The notes under the pieces were generated by a model that was not told the origin of the DNA, did no database searches, and saw only the letters and a program-made list of their open reading frames with translations. A stretch of DNA of 64,000 nucleotides from VRUE01 sp963837695 (GTDB taxonomy: Bacteria; Actinomycetota; Thermoleophilia; Solirubrobacterales; 70-9), in the NCBI GenBank assembly GCA_963837695.1, contig CAWINZ010000005.1:1302001-1366000 (forward strand). The letters are read 5' to 3'. The translations under genes and the position numbers were made by a program. The first letter of the stretch is position 1, and the number at the start of each line of letters is the position of its first letter. Below are positions 26,792 to 36,079 of the stretch, piece after piece.

Positions 26792-27709
26792 GTGAAGCTG
26801 GAGGGAATTCACCACATCACCGCGATTACGGCCGACGCGCAGAAGAACGTCGACTTCTACGCGAGGGTGCTCGGGCTGCGCCTTGTGAAGAAAACGGTCA
26901 ACCAGGACAACCCGACCGTCTACCACCTCTTCTTCGCCGACGAGCAGGGCAGCGCCGGCTCCGATCTGACCTTCTTCGAGTTCCCGGGAGTGCCCGACGG
27001 CCGCGCCGGGGCGGGGGACGTGCACCGCATCGTCTGGCGGGTTGCCTCCTATGAGGCGCTCGACTTCTGGGCCGAGCGGCTGGGCGCTCGCGGCGTCGAG
27101 TCCCAGCGAGCTGGAGCGAGCCTGCGCTTCTCTGACCCCGAGGGCCTCGATCACGAGTTGGCCGTGGTCGAGGTGCCGGACGCGCCGCTCAGCGCCGAAC
27201 ACCCCGAGGTCCCCGCGGAGGTGGCTTTGCAGGGGTTCCATGCGGTCTGCGCGTACGCCGCGGCTCCCGACGCCAGCAGCGGTTTGCTCGAAGCACTCGA
27301 GTTTGAGCCGGTCGAGGGAGGGTGGGAGGCGCGCGGCGAGAAGCGCGGCGGCTTCCACATCTACGACGAGCCGCCGACGCAGCTCTCGAGACAAGGGGCC
27401 GGCAGCGTCCACCATGTCGCTTGGGCTTCGACCATGGACGATCACGAGGCCTGGCGCGAGCGGGCGATCTCGGCCGGGGCTCAGCCGACCCCGGTGATCG
27501 ACCGCTTCTACTTCCGCTCGATCTACTTCCGCGAGCCCAGCGGCGTCCTCTTCGAGATCGCGACTCTGGGGCCGGGCTTCACGGTCGACGAGCCACTCGA
27601 GCATCTCGGCGAGAAGCTCTCGCTGCCGCCCGACTACGAGCATCTGCGCGCCGAGGTCGAACCGAACCTGCGTCCTGTCGTCAACCCACGCGTCGCCCAG
27701 ACGGAGTGA
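26792..27709 (+). CDS. Ring-cleaving dioxygenase, VOC superfamily (PcpA/LinE/MhqO type)
   Basis: About 305 residues with two VOC modules. The first has GIHHITAITADAQKNVDFYA and GLRLVKKTVNQDNPTVYHLF, the pattern of hydroquinone-type dioxygenases; metal ligands are the His pair near the start, a His in the second module (AGSVHHVAWAST) and a Glu in GVLFEIAT. It would open an aromatic hydroquinone ring using Fe(II) and O2. The GTG at 26792 is preferred by homology; ATG 26774 is an alternative. It overlaps the next gene by 4 bp (GTGA). Confidence 0.82.
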   Translation: MKLEGIHHITAITADAQKNVDFYARVLGLRLVKKTVNQDNPTVYHLFFADEQGSAGSDLTFFEFPGVPDGRAGAGDVHRIVWRVASYEALDFWAERLGARGVESQRAGASLRFSDPEGLDHELAVVEVPDAPLSAEHPEVPAEVALQGFHAVCAYAAAPDASSGLLEALEFEPVEGGWEARGEKRGGFHIYDEPPTQLSRQGAGSVHHVAWASTMDDHEAWRERAISAGAQPTPVIDRFYFRSIYFREPSGVLFEIATLGPGFTVDEPLEHLGEKLSLPPDYEHLRAEVEPNLRPVVNPRVAQTE

Positions 27710-28710
27710 ACGGAAACTTCGTCTGGAGGGACGCCGGCCGGGTCGTCGTCTTCCGCCAGGACGGGGTCGGCCAAGCGGCGCAGCTCCTCCACGAGCACGG
27801 TTTCGCCGACTTCGAGCTGCTGACCACGCCGCGCGCTCTGCCCGGTGCGCCCGAGCTGGAGGCCGCCGCCAAAGCCGTCCACGCGATCCCCGCCGGACAG
27901 GTACCCGAGGCGGCCGCGGCGCTGCTCGACCGGGTGGGCGCGCCGCAGCTGGTTGCTCTCGGCGGCGGCCGCACGATCGACATCGCGAAGGCCGTCGCCG
28001 CGGTCAGCGGCGCCCGTGTCGCGGCGGTCCCGACGACGCTCTCGGGTGCCGAGATGACCGGGATTCACCGCCTGCCCGCCGGCGCCGAGGCGCGGGTGCA
28101 GGCGATGGTGCGACCGGAGCTGGCGATCGCCGATCCACGCGCGATGACGAGCCAGCCTGAGGGGGCGCTCCGGGCCAGCGCGATGAACGCGCTCGCCCAC
28201 GGCGCCGACTCTCTCTATACGCCGTTGGCCAATCCCGTCTCGCAGATGACCGCGCTGCGCGGCGCCGAACTGATCGCCGGCTCGCTCGACGAAGCCCGGG
28301 GGGAGCGCAATCGACCAGCCCTCGCCCAGGGCTCGTTGCTCTCCGCTTACGCGATCGACTCCGCCATGTTCGGGATGCACCACGTCATCTGCCAAACCCT
28401 CGTCCGCATCTGCGGCACCCCCCACGCCGAGACCAACGCCACGATCCTGCCCCGCGCAATGGCCTTCATGGCCCCCCAAGCCCCCGACCAGCTCTCCCCC
28501 CTCGCAGAGGCGATCGGCACCACCCCAGAGCAGATCGAACCCCGCATCCTCGAGCTGGGCGGCAACCCACCCGGCCTCGGCCAACTGGGAGCCGACCGAA
28601 CCAAGCTAAGCCAAGCAATCGACTCGATGCTCATGCGCCCCGAGCTCGCCTTCACGCCGGAGCCCCCGACTCGGGACGATTTAGAGCAGCTGATCGAGAG
28701 AGCCTGGTAG
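27706..28710 (+). CDS. Maleylacetate reductase-like iron-containing alcohol dehydrogenase
   Basis: 334 residues, GTG start within the stop of the dioxygenase gene. The NAD-binding stretch is LVALGGGRTIDIAKAVAA and AAVPTTLSGAEMTGIHRLP; the metal-site His residues lie in NALAHGADSLY and MFGMHHVICQTL, with PHAETNATILPRAMAF, as in maleylacetate reductases. That enzyme reduces maleylacetate to 3-oxoadipate, downstream of ring cleavage, so the two genes form a plausible catabolic unit. An element of family A follows. Confidence 0.83.
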   Translation: MNGNFVWRDAGRVVVFRQDGVGQAAQLLHEHGFADFELLTTPRALPGAPELEAAAKAVHAIPAGQVPEAAAALLDRVGAPQLVALGGGRTIDIAKAVAAVSGARVAAVPTTLSGAEMTGIHRLPAGAEARVQAMVRPELAIADPRAMTSQPEGALRASAMNALAHGADSLYTPLANPVSQMTALRGAELIAGSLDEARGERNRPALAQGSLLSAYAIDSAMFGMHHVICQTLVRICGTPHAETNATILPRAMAFMAPQAPDQLSPLAEAIGTTPEQIEPRILELGGNPPGLGQLGADRTKLSQAIDSMLMRPELAFTPEPPTRDDLEQLIERAW

Positions 28711-28720
28711 CGACCCTCGG

Positions 28721-28857
28721 GCGGGTGGCGCCGGAGAGCGGGTGTCCGGGCGACAGCGGCGTCCTCTTTTTCGCCCACCGCTCGGCGAGGGATACCGGCT
28801 CAGCACGCGAAAAACCCAGCAGAGCCCGGACACCCCCACTCCACGACAGGACCCGCC
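28721..28857. repeat. Palindromic interspersed element, family A copy 2
   Basis: 137 bp, inverted relative to copy 1. The ends are GCGGGTGGCGCCGGAGAGCG and GACAGGACCCGC. The interior GGCGTCCTCTTTTTCGCCCA and CAGCACGCGAAAAACCCAGC match copy 1 closely. It lies between the reductase gene and the PlsC-GpsA gene; no coding potential. Confidence 0.82.
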
Positions 28858-28897
28858 CGCCGGTAACCCCCGTCCCTAGTCCGTGTAGCGCTGAGTA

Positions 28898-30565
28898 GTG
28901 ACCGAAGAACGCCTCCAGGCCTACCACGACTACACCCGCGCGCACAGCGTCAACTGGCCCCTCTACTTACTGGCAAGGGTCTTCATGACGCCCTTCTTCC
29001 TCGTCTACTTCCGCCTCGGTCGCACCGGCCGCGAACATGGCCGGGTCAGCGGCGGGTTGATCGTCGCCGCCAACCACCGCAGCTTCCTCGACCCCTTCGC
29101 GATCGGCGCGGCGCTGCCCTGGCGGCGGCCGATGAACTACGTCGCCAAGATCGAGTTGTTCGAGCGTCGCTGGCAGGGCTGGCTGCTCTCGCGGCTCGGC
29201 GCCTTCCCGATCCGCCGTGGCGAATCCGACGAGATGTCGATGCAGACCGCTCGCCTCGCGGTCGAGCGCGGCGGCACCGTCTGCATCTTCCCCGAGGGGA
29301 CGCGAATCCGCCGCGGAACCCTGGCGACGCCGAAGCGGGGGGTGGGCAGGCTGGCGCTGCAGACCGGAGCTCCCGTCCTGCCGACCGCGGTATACGGCAG
29401 CGAGCACGTGCGCCGGGGATGGCGGATCCGACCGCGCCAGGTCCGGGTGCGGCTGGGCAAGGCGATGACCTTCCCGCGGGTCGAGGAGCCCTCGCCGCCG
29501 CTGGCCGAATCGGTGACGGCACGGATCTGGCCCAACGTCCTCCTGCAGTGGGAAGAGATGGGCGGCCTGCCGCCGATGCGCCGCGCCGCGGTGATCGGCG
29601 CCGGCAGCTGGGGAACCGCCGTCGCCGTGCTGCTCGCCCGCGGTGGGCTGGAGGTCCAGCTCGGCGCCCGCACCGCCGAGCAGGCCGCGGCGATGATCGA
29701 GGCGGGTGAGAACCGCCGCTACCTGGAGGGGGTTGAGCTGCCCGACTCGCTGCTCGTCCGGCCGGCGCCTGAGATCGAGCTGGCCGGCCTCGACCTGGTC
29801 TGCCTGGCGATCCCGTCCGGCTCGCTACCGCAGGCGGTCGGCACGATCGCCGACCGGGTCAGCGACCGCTCGTCGGTGCTGCTGCTGACCAAGGGCCTGA
29901 TCGCGCCGCTGGGCCAGCTCCCGGCCGAGTACGTCGGCGAACGGATCCGCGCCCGGGCCGTCGCTTGCCTCGGCGGGCCGGCCCACGCCGCCGAGGCGGT
30001 CTCGGGCTCGGCGGCGCTGGTGCTCGGTTCCGGCGACGCCGACCTGCGCGACCAGCTCGGCGAGGTCTTCGACCGCGCCGGCCTCGTCTGCGAGCGCTCG
30101 CGCGACGTGATCGGGGTCGAGATGGCCGGCGCCGCCAAGAACGCCGCGGCCCTCGCCGCCGCCGCCACCGAGCCCTTCGGTCTCAACGCGGCGGGAATCG
30201 CCGCCGCCTCGGTCTGGCGCGAGTGCATCGGCTACGCGATCGCCCGAGGCGCCGAGCTGGAGACCTTCTCGGGCCTGGCCGGGGTTGGCGACCTGACCGC
30301 GACCGTGCTCGCCCCTTCGGGCCGTAACCGCCGCGCCGGCGAGCTGCTCGGCGGGGGCACACCGGCGGCGGAGATCCCGGCGCTGATCGGACAGGCATCG
30401 GAGGGTCTCGACGCCGTGCCGCTCCTGGCCACGGCGATCGAGGGCTCGGGCAGCCCCGCCGAGGCGCTCGGCGGGCTCGCGGCGCTGATCCGCGGTGAGA
30501 TCGACACCGAGGCCTGGGTCGACAGCCTGCGCCTCGTCGAGCGTTCGAGGAAGGAGGCCGCATGA
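28898..30565 (+). CDS. Fusion of PlsC-type acyltransferase and glycerol-3-phosphate dehydrogenase (GpsA)
   Basis: 555 residues in one uninterrupted frame. Residues 1-225 are a 1-acylglycerol-3-phosphate acyltransferase-type domain with AANHRSFLDPF (HX4D) and CIFPEGTRIRRG. Residues 228-555 are a full NAD(P)-dependent glycerol-3-phosphate dehydrogenase: AAVIGAGSWGTAVAVLLARG, VEMAGAAKNAAALAAA with the catalytic Lys, and FSGLAGVGDLTATVLAPSGR. One protein could thus make glycerol-3-phosphate and catalyse an acylation toward phosphatidic acid. The GTG at 28898 has TAGCGC 6 nt upstream. Followed by a sigma factor. Confidence 0.9.
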   Translation: MTEERLQAYHDYTRAHSVNWPLYLLARVFMTPFFLVYFRLGRTGREHGRVSGGLIVAANHRSFLDPFAIGAALPWRRPMNYVAKIELFERRWQGWLLSRLGAFPIRRGESDEMSMQTARLAVERGGTVCIFPEGTRIRRGTLATPKRGVGRLALQTGAPVLPTAVYGSEHVRRGWRIRPRQVRVRLGKAMTFPRVEEPSPPLAESVTARIWPNVLLQWEEMGGLPPMRRAAVIGAGSWGTAVAVLLARGGLEVQLGARTAEQAAAMIEAGENRRYLEGVELPDSLLVRPAPEIELAGLDLVCLAIPSGSLPQAVGTIADRVSDRSSVLLLTKGLIAPLGQLPAEYVGERIRARAVACLGGPAHAAEAVSGSAALVLGSGDADLRDQLGEVFDRAGLVCERSRDVIGVEMAGAAKNAAALAAAATEPFGLNAAGIAAASVWRECIGYAIARGAELETFSGLAGVGDLTATVLAPSGRNRRAGELLGGGTPAAEIPALIGQASEGLDAVPLLATAIEGSGSPAEALGGLAALIRGEIDTEAWVDSLRLVERSRKEAA

Positions 30566-30580
30566 GGCTAGGCTTGGCGG

Positions 30581-31141
30581 GTGAGCGCCGCCAAGCAGAA
30601 CGTCGAGCCGGCGAGCCTCGACCCGGTCGCCAAGGCGGAGCTCGATCGTGCCTTCGAAGAGCTCTACCGCGATCACCTCAAAGACGTCTACTCCTACGCC
30701 TACTACCGGGTCGGCAACCAGCACGACGCCGAGGACCTGACCGAGCAGGCCTTCCTACAGGCATACCGCCACTTCGACCGGGCGCGGCGCGAGTCCGATG
30801 GGCGCCCGCTGCGTCCATGGCTGATCCGCATCGCCCACAACCTGGCGCTCAACTACTACCGCGACCGCTCGCGGCGGCCACAGACGCCGCTCGACAGCGC
30901 CGACCCGATCCCGGCGCGGCACGGGACCGAGGCGATCGCGGAGGGCCGCGAGGAGCTGCGCCAGGTGATCGCGAAGCTCGACAACCTGCCAGACGACCGT
31001 CGCGATGCGTTGATCATGCGCTTCGCGCTGGGAATGGACAACCGCGAGATCGCCCGCGCGCTGGGTCGCAGCGACGGCGCCACCAAGGTCCTGATCCATC
31101 GCGCGATCAAACAGCTGGAGGAGGAGATGAGCGATGAGTGA
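30581..31141 (+). CDS. ECF-type RNA polymerase sigma factor
   Basis: 186 residues with sigma region 2 (FEELYRDHLKDVYSYAYYRV, HDAEDLTEQAFLQAYRHF, PWLIRIAHNLALNYYRDR) and region 4 (NLPDDRRDALIMRFALGMDN, REIARALGRSDGATKVLIHR). GTG start at 30581 with TAGGCT (30569-30574) 6 nt upstream. It overlaps the next gene, a small membrane protein, by 8 bp; such pairs are usually sigma and anti-sigma factors. Confidence 0.88.
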   Translation: MSAAKQNVEPASLDPVAKAELDRAFEELYRDHLKDVYSYAYYRVGNQHDAEDLTEQAFLQAYRHFDRARRESDGRPLRPWLIRIAHNLALNYYRDRSRRPQTPLDSADPIPARHGTEAIAEGREELRQVIAKLDNLPDDRRDALIMRFALGMDNREIARALGRSDGATKVLIHRAIKQLEEEMSDE

Positions 31142-31481
31142 AGCGAGCGAGAACCTGACCGGCAGCACCTGGGACGTCGAGCGCCTGCTTGGCGACGCGC
31201 TACGGCCGATCGAGCCCCCCGAGCGCCTCTCCGGGCGCTTCGAGGACACGCTTGCGGCGGTCACCCAGGCCGCGGCGGAGGAGCTATCCGATTGGGCCGA
31301 GGAGCTCTCCGAGAGCGAGCTGCGGGCGCTCCGCGATCCGCGCAACTGGGTGCGACCCGTTGTAGCCGTCGGCGCCGGCAGCCTCGCCACCGGCGCCCTC
31401 GTCCTGCTCGAGATGCGCCGCCGCGGTCGTCAGCAGACGAAGAGTGGCGTGCGCTCGATCACCGGTCGCATCGGCCTGTAG
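31134..31481 (+). CDS. Small single-pass membrane protein, possible anti-sigma factor
   Basis: 115 residues. The N-terminal 75 residues are soluble and acidic, containing DWAEELSESELRALRDPRNW. One membrane helix follows (VVAVGAGSLATGALVLLEM), then a basic tail. The ATG lies inside the sigma-factor gene with a Gly/Ala-rich GGAGGAG upstream. No zinc anti-sigma HXXXCXXC motif is present, so the anti-sigma role rests on position and topology only. Confidence 0.65.
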   Translation: MSEASENLTGSTWDVERLLGDALRPIEPPERLSGRFEDTLAAVTQAAAEELSDWAEELSESELRALRDPRNWVRPVVAVGAGSLATGALVLLEMRRRGRQQTKSGVRSITGRIGL

Positions 31482-31485
31482 GCCC

Positions 31486-31761
31486 CTACGCGAGGAATCC
31501 CGCGAGGGCAATCAAGACGTAGGTGGAGCTGATTGCGATCGCGTACCGGCGCGAGGCGAAGCCGGCGAGGAGAAGCCCGACGGCGCCGGTGAGGATGTGG
31601 AAAACGTTCGCCCAGCCGTTGACCGAGAGCAGACCGAGCGCTTCGCGCAGGTCGTCCGGGCGGGCGAACGAGGCGTCGAAGAAGAAGCCTACGATCCCGT
31701 AGATCACCAACCCGGCCCCGAGGAGAGTCGCGAACAGCCGGGCAGGGCTCGGGGGCTCCAT
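31486..31761 (-). CDS. DUF4383-type small membrane protein
   Basis: 91 residues, three or four hydrophobic helices (LFATLLGAGLVIYGIVGFFF, NVFHILTGAVGLLLAG, YAIAISSTYVLIALAGFLA). The central VNGWANVFHILTGAVGLL fits DUF4383 proteins, whose function is unknown. The ATG at 31761 has TACAAT (31776-31771) 9 nt upstream; this box overlaps the -10 of the divergent rhomboid gene. Confidence 0.7.
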   Translation of the reverse strand: MEPPSPARLFATLLGAGLVIYGIVGFFFDASFARPDDLREALGLLSVNGWANVFHILTGAVGLLLAGFASRRYAIAISSTYVLIALAGFLA

Positions 31762-31770
31762 GAGCGGGCG

Positions 31771-31780
31771 ATTGTAGGCT
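31771..31780. promoter_or_regulatory. Overlapping divergent -10 boxes (DUF4383 / rhomboid)
   Basis: ATTGTAGGCT: the minus strand reads TACAAT, 9 nt before the ATG at 31761; the plus strand reads TAGGCT, 11 nt before the ATG at 31792. The two hexamers share the central TA (31775-31776). Both genes would have leaderless or near-leaderless transcripts. Confidence 0.55.
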
Positions 31781-31791
31781 CCTCGTCCACC

Positions 31792-32613
31792 ATGGCGCAG
31801 ACCTGTTACCGACATCCGGACCGCGAGACCGCGGTCTCCTGCTCCAACTGCGGCCGTCCGATCTGCCCCGATTGCATGACGCCGAGCCCGGTCGGCATGC
31901 GCTGCCCGGAGTGCTCGAAGCAACGGACGCGCGTGGTGCGGGGAGTGGGGGAGGCGTCGCTCGCCGGCTCCGCCCCCGCGACCGTCGCGCTGATCGCGAT
32001 CAACGTCGCCGTGTTCTTGGCGGAGATAGCCGGCGGCGGGGGCGGTCTGACTCCTCACGGCAGCTCGCTCGTGATCAACTTCGGGCTCTTCGGTCCGTCC
32101 GTGGCCGAAGGAGAGTGGTACCGCCTGCTGACCAGTGGATTCCTCCACGCCAGCCTCTTCCACATCGGCTTCAACATGTTTGCCCTCTACTTCCTCGGCC
32201 GCATCCTGGAGCCGGGAATCGGCACGCCTCGCTTCCTCGCGGTCTATTTCGTCTCGCTCTTCGCCGGGTCTTTGGGAGCGACTCTGCTCAGCCCGGACAA
32301 TCTCACCATCGGGGCCTCGGGCGCCATCTTCGGGATCTTCGGCGCGACCTTCGTGATCGCTCGCCACCGCGGCATCGCCGGACTCGCTTCTTCGGTTGGC
32401 GTAATCCTCGTGCTCAACCTCGTCTTCACCCTCGGCAATCCCGAAATCAGCATCGGCGGCCATCTCGGCGGGCTCGCCGGGGGGGTGCTCTGCGCCTTGT
32501 TCATCGTCGCCGGCGAGCGCGGCTACTTGGGTGAGCGACACACGCCGATGGAGCTCTTGGCGATGGCGGCGCTCGGCTTCTTCGCGATCGCCAGCGCGAT
32601 CGCCGTCGCCTAG
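31792..32613 (+). CDS. Rhomboid intramembrane serine protease with N-terminal zinc finger
   Basis: 273 residues. Residues 1-45 form a Cys/His finger (CYRHPDRETAVSCSNCGRPI, CPDC, CPEC), as in B-box-type rhomboids. Six helices follow, with HASLFHIGFNMFALYFLGR, the catalytic Ser in GASGAIFGIFGA and the catalytic His in ISIGGHLGGLAGG. It cleaves substrates within the membrane; the finger may bind substrate or partner in the cytoplasm. The ATG at 31792 is fixed by the zinc finger and by TAGGCT upstream. Confidence 0.92.
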   Translation: MAQTCYRHPDRETAVSCSNCGRPICPDCMTPSPVGMRCPECSKQRTRVVRGVGEASLAGSAPATVALIAINVAVFLAEIAGGGGGLTPHGSSLVINFGLFGPSVAEGEWYRLLTSGFLHASLFHIGFNMFALYFLGRILEPGIGTPRFLAVYFVSLFAGSLGATLLSPDNLTIGASGAIFGIFGATFVIARHRGIAGLASSVGVILVLNLVFTLGNPEISIGGHLGGLAGGVLCALFIVAGERGYLGERHTPMELLAMAALGFFAIASAIAVA

Positions 32614-33509
32614 AGCGGAGCCCTCACCTCAGCGAAGCCGATGTTGCCCGGGGGGTCGACCAGATCCGGGTGGAGGACATGGCCGAGCAGCTCGACTCCG
32701 TCGACGAGGCGAGGGCCGGGCCGCGAGAATGTCGAGGCCGCGTCGACCGCGTAGACGCGGCCGGCGCCGAGCTTGGCGATCCGGTCCCAGTACTCGATCG
32801 CCTGATCGTGGGATTCGCTGACGTACCAGCCGCACGGCATCGCGATCACGACGTCCGGGCTGAGCCCGGACAGGGCCCCCCAGGCGACTTCGGGCGACTT
32901 CAGCCCGGGCGGTCCGGCGACATCCTCGCCGCCGGCGATCGAGATCATCTCCGGGATCCAGTGCCCGCCGACGAAGGGCGGATCGAGCCACTCCAGGGCG
33001 ATCACCCGCGGCGCTCTGGCGCCGCTGACGGCGGCGCGGACGCTGGCCAGACGACCCTCGAGCTCGGCCCGCACGAGGTGCGCCTCGGACTCCAGCCCGG
33101 TGGCCTCGCCGAGGCGGATCACGTCCTCGAGCATTTCGCCGAGCGTGCTCGGGTCCTGCTGCAGGACCCGCGGCCGGCCCGGCAGCCGCGCCGCGACTTC
33201 GAGCACGTCCTCGTAGGAGACCGCGCAGACGTCGCAGATCGCCTGGGTGACGATCAGGTCGGGGGCGAGCTCGGCGAGCCTCTTCTCGTCCAGCTCATAC
33301 AGCGCCCGGCCTTCGCCCACCGTCGTCTTCACCGCCGTATCGATCTCGCCGGCGTTGAGGCCCTCGCCGAGGACGGTGCGGGTCAGGTGGGGCAGCGCCC
33401 GCGCCTGCGCCGGGAAGTCGCACTCGTGGGTCACGGCGACCACGCGGTCGCCCAAGCCGAGGGCGAACAACATCTCCGTCGCGGATGGAACGAGGCTGGC
33501 GATGCGCAT
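32610..33509 (-). CDS. BtuF-like cobalamin/metal-chelate binding protein without signal peptide
   Basis: 299 residues with the fold of class III periplasmic binding proteins: RIASLVPSATEMLFALGLGD, VVAVTHECDFP, LAPDLIVTQAICDVCAVSYE, LEWLDPPFVGGHWIPEMISI and the final strand. No signal peptide or lipobox is seen, so it is probably cytoplasmic, as in the cobalamin-binding-protein subgroup. No ABC permease or ATPase is near. It converges with the rhomboid gene (4-bp overlap) and diverges from the CNNM gene. Confidence 0.8.
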   Translation of the reverse strand: MRIASLVPSATEMLFALGLGDRVVAVTHECDFPAQARALPHLTRTVLGEGLNAGEIDTAVKTTVGEGRALYELDEKRLAELAPDLIVTQAICDVCAVSYEDVLEVAARLPGRPRVLQQDPSTLGEMLEDVIRLGEATGLESEAHLVRAELEGRLASVRAAVSGARAPRVIALEWLDPPFVGGHWIPEMISIAGGEDVAGPPGLKSPEVAWGALSGLSPDVVIAMPCGWYVSESHDQAIEYWDRIAKLGAGRVYAVDAASTFSRPGPRLVDGVELLGHVLHPDLVDPPGNIGFAEVRAPL

Positions 33510-33538
33510 ACGGGCCTCAATATGGCAGTCTCGGGCCG

Positions 33539-34858
33539 GTGAGCGTGCTTCTGCTCGTCCTCCTGCTCCTGCTCGTCGCCGTCAACGGTTTCTTCGTCGC
33601 GGCCGAGTTCGCGTTGGTGCGCAGCAGGCGGGGCAAGATCGAACAGCTGGCCGAGGAAGGCGAGAGCGGCGCCGGGACCGTGGTCGAACAGCTCGACGAG
33701 ATCGACGAATCGCTCTCGGCTTGCCAGATCGGGATCACGATCGCCTCGATCGGAATCGGCTTCCTCGGCGAGCCCTCGCTGGCCAAGTTGCTCGAGCCGC
33801 TCTTCGGCGGCTTCTCCCACGGCGCCGCTGTCGCCCTCTCGGTCGGCCTCGCCTTTGCCCTCGTCACCGCGATTCACATCAGCATCGGCGAGCAGGTGCC
33901 GAAGATGCTGGCGATCAACCAGGCGGAGCGGACGGCGCGCCGCGTCTCCCGCCCCCTCAACTGGTTCCGGCTCGCGACGACGCCGCTGACGATGGGCCTC
34001 AGTGCGATCTCCAACTCGATCGTCCGCCTCTTCGGCGTCGACCCGACCAACATCGACGAGAAGCACACCGCCGAGGACCTGAAGCAGATCATCGACAGCT
34101 CCCGGGTGGGGGGGACGCTCGACCCGGGCGAGGCGGGAATGCTGGGCGGCGTCTTCCACCTCCACGAGCAGGAGGCGCGAGAGGTGATGACGCCGATCCC
34201 GGCGGTGGTCACCGTCGATTCCTCGGAAACCGTGGAGACGGCGCTGCGGCGCTGCGTCACCTCGGGACACACGCGACTGGTCGTGATCGAGGACGACAAT
34301 CCCGACCGGGTCAAGGGGATCGTCCACAACAACAGCCTCGCCCGGCTCTACATGAGCGACGGGCCCGAGGCGCAGATCGAGCCGGTCGTGCGCGACGCGG
34401 TGATCGTCCCCGAGACCCGCCCTCTCGACGACCTTCTTCACGACCTGCAGGTGCAGCGCACCTCGCTCTCGGTGATCGTCGACGAGTACGGCCGCACGGT
34501 CGGGATCGTCACCGTCGAGGACATCCTCGAGGAGGTCGTGGGGGAGATCGAGGACGAGACCGACCCGCGCGCTTCCGCGCTGCGCCGGCTCGCCGGCGGC
34601 GAGTGGTTCGTGCGCGGTCACGTCTCACTCGGCGACCTCGCCGATCGCGGTATCGAGCTGCCGGTCGACAGCGACGCCTACAACTCGATCGGCGGCTACG
34701 TCTTCGGCGAGCTCGGCCGGCTGCCCAAGCGCGGCGACACGATCGTCGCCAACGGCTACACGATCCGGGTCGAGTCGGTGCGGGAGAACCGGATCGAGGC
34801 GGTGCGGATCAGCAGCACGCCTTCGGGTTCCGGGGATTCCGTCCGCCCCTCGCCCTAG
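33539..34858 (+). CDS. CNNM/CorC-HlyC family membrane protein with CBS pair
   Basis: 439 residues. An N-terminal CNNM membrane domain (LLLLLVAVNGFFVAAEFALV; SIGIGFLGEPSLAKLLEPLF; HISIGEQVPKMLAI) precedes two CBS domains (VMTPIPAVVTVDSSETVETA ... VDEYGRTVGIVTVEDILEE, VGEIEDETD) and a CorC_HlyC domain at the C-terminus. The family transports or regulates Mg2+ or other cations. GTG start at 33539, 29 bp from the divergent BtuF-like gene start. Confidence 0.9.
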   Translation: MSVLLLVLLLLLVAVNGFFVAAEFALVRSRRGKIEQLAEEGESGAGTVVEQLDEIDESLSACQIGITIASIGIGFLGEPSLAKLLEPLFGGFSHGAAVALSVGLAFALVTAIHISIGEQVPKMLAINQAERTARRVSRPLNWFRLATTPLTMGLSAISNSIVRLFGVDPTNIDEKHTAEDLKQIIDSSRVGGTLDPGEAGMLGGVFHLHEQEAREVMTPIPAVVTVDSSETVETALRRCVTSGHTRLVVIEDDNPDRVKGIVHNNSLARLYMSDGPEAQIEPVVRDAVIVPETRPLDDLLHDLQVQRTSLSVIVDEYGRTVGIVTVEDILEEVVGEIEDETDPRASALRRLAGGEWFVRGHVSLGDLADRGIELPVDSDAYNSIGGYVFGELGRLPKRGDTIVANGYTIRVESVRENRIEAVRISSTPSGSGDSVRPSP

Positions 34859-34902
34859 GTTTCCTGAGCAACCCGCGTTACGCCTAACCCTGGAGGTATC
34901 GC

Positions 34903-35127
34903 ATGTGGGTTGTGCGCATGAGCGATAAGCAACTGGAGGTCCTGAGAGCGCTACTGCGTTCCGAGGAACATCTCGGACCGGCGCTCAAAGGAGCGGTCGA
35001 GGCACTCGACCTGGCCCGTTGGGACGACCTACCCGAGGCCGAGCTCCCATGGGACGAGATCGAGGCGGCAGCTCGCCGCCAGGGCTGCTCGCCCGCCGAC
35101 GTAATTTGGGACATCGCCGGCCGATAG
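34903..35127 (+). CDS. Small acidic protein, unknown
   Basis: 74 residues, no membrane segment. It has helical character and the Trp-containing segments ARWDDLPEAELPWDEIEAAA and ADVIWDIAGR. The ATG at 34903 follows CTGGAGG at a good distance; a second ATG at 34918 is possible. Convergent with the 3-hydroxyacyl-CoA dehydrogenase gene, 4 bp apart. No family recognised. Confidence 0.6.
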   Translation: MWVVRMSDKQLEVLRALLRSEEHLGPALKGAVEALDLARWDDLPEAELPWDEIEAAARRQGCSPADVIWDIAGR

Positions 35128-35131
35128 CCGA

Positions 35132-35956
<825 letters not shown>

Positions 35957-35989
35957 CTGAAGACGGGTTCCTATCACGACGCCCCTTCC

Positions 35990-36064
35990 GCGGGTGGCGC
36001 GGGGGGAGGGGGTGTTCGGACGGGTGAGTCCGCTAACACCCCCTCCCCCCGTGACAGGACCCGC
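35990..36064. repeat. Palindromic interspersed element, family A copy 3 (internally deleted)
   Basis: 75 bp. It keeps the outer ends GCGGGTGGCGC and GACAGGACCCGC and an inner arm GGGGGAGGGGGTGTT mirrored as AACACCCCCTCCCCC, but lacks the middle of copies 1 and 2. It lies in the divergent interval between the 3-hydroxyacyl-CoA dehydrogenase and thiolase genes. Confidence 0.75.
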
Positions 36065-36079
36065 GGCCGAGGGCTACGA

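Noticed and set aside
31444..31792. N-terminal extension of the rhomboid protease
   Set aside because: The extension is antisense to the DUF4383-type gene and has no conserved sequence; the zinc finger begins at the ATG at 31792 with a -10 box just upstream.
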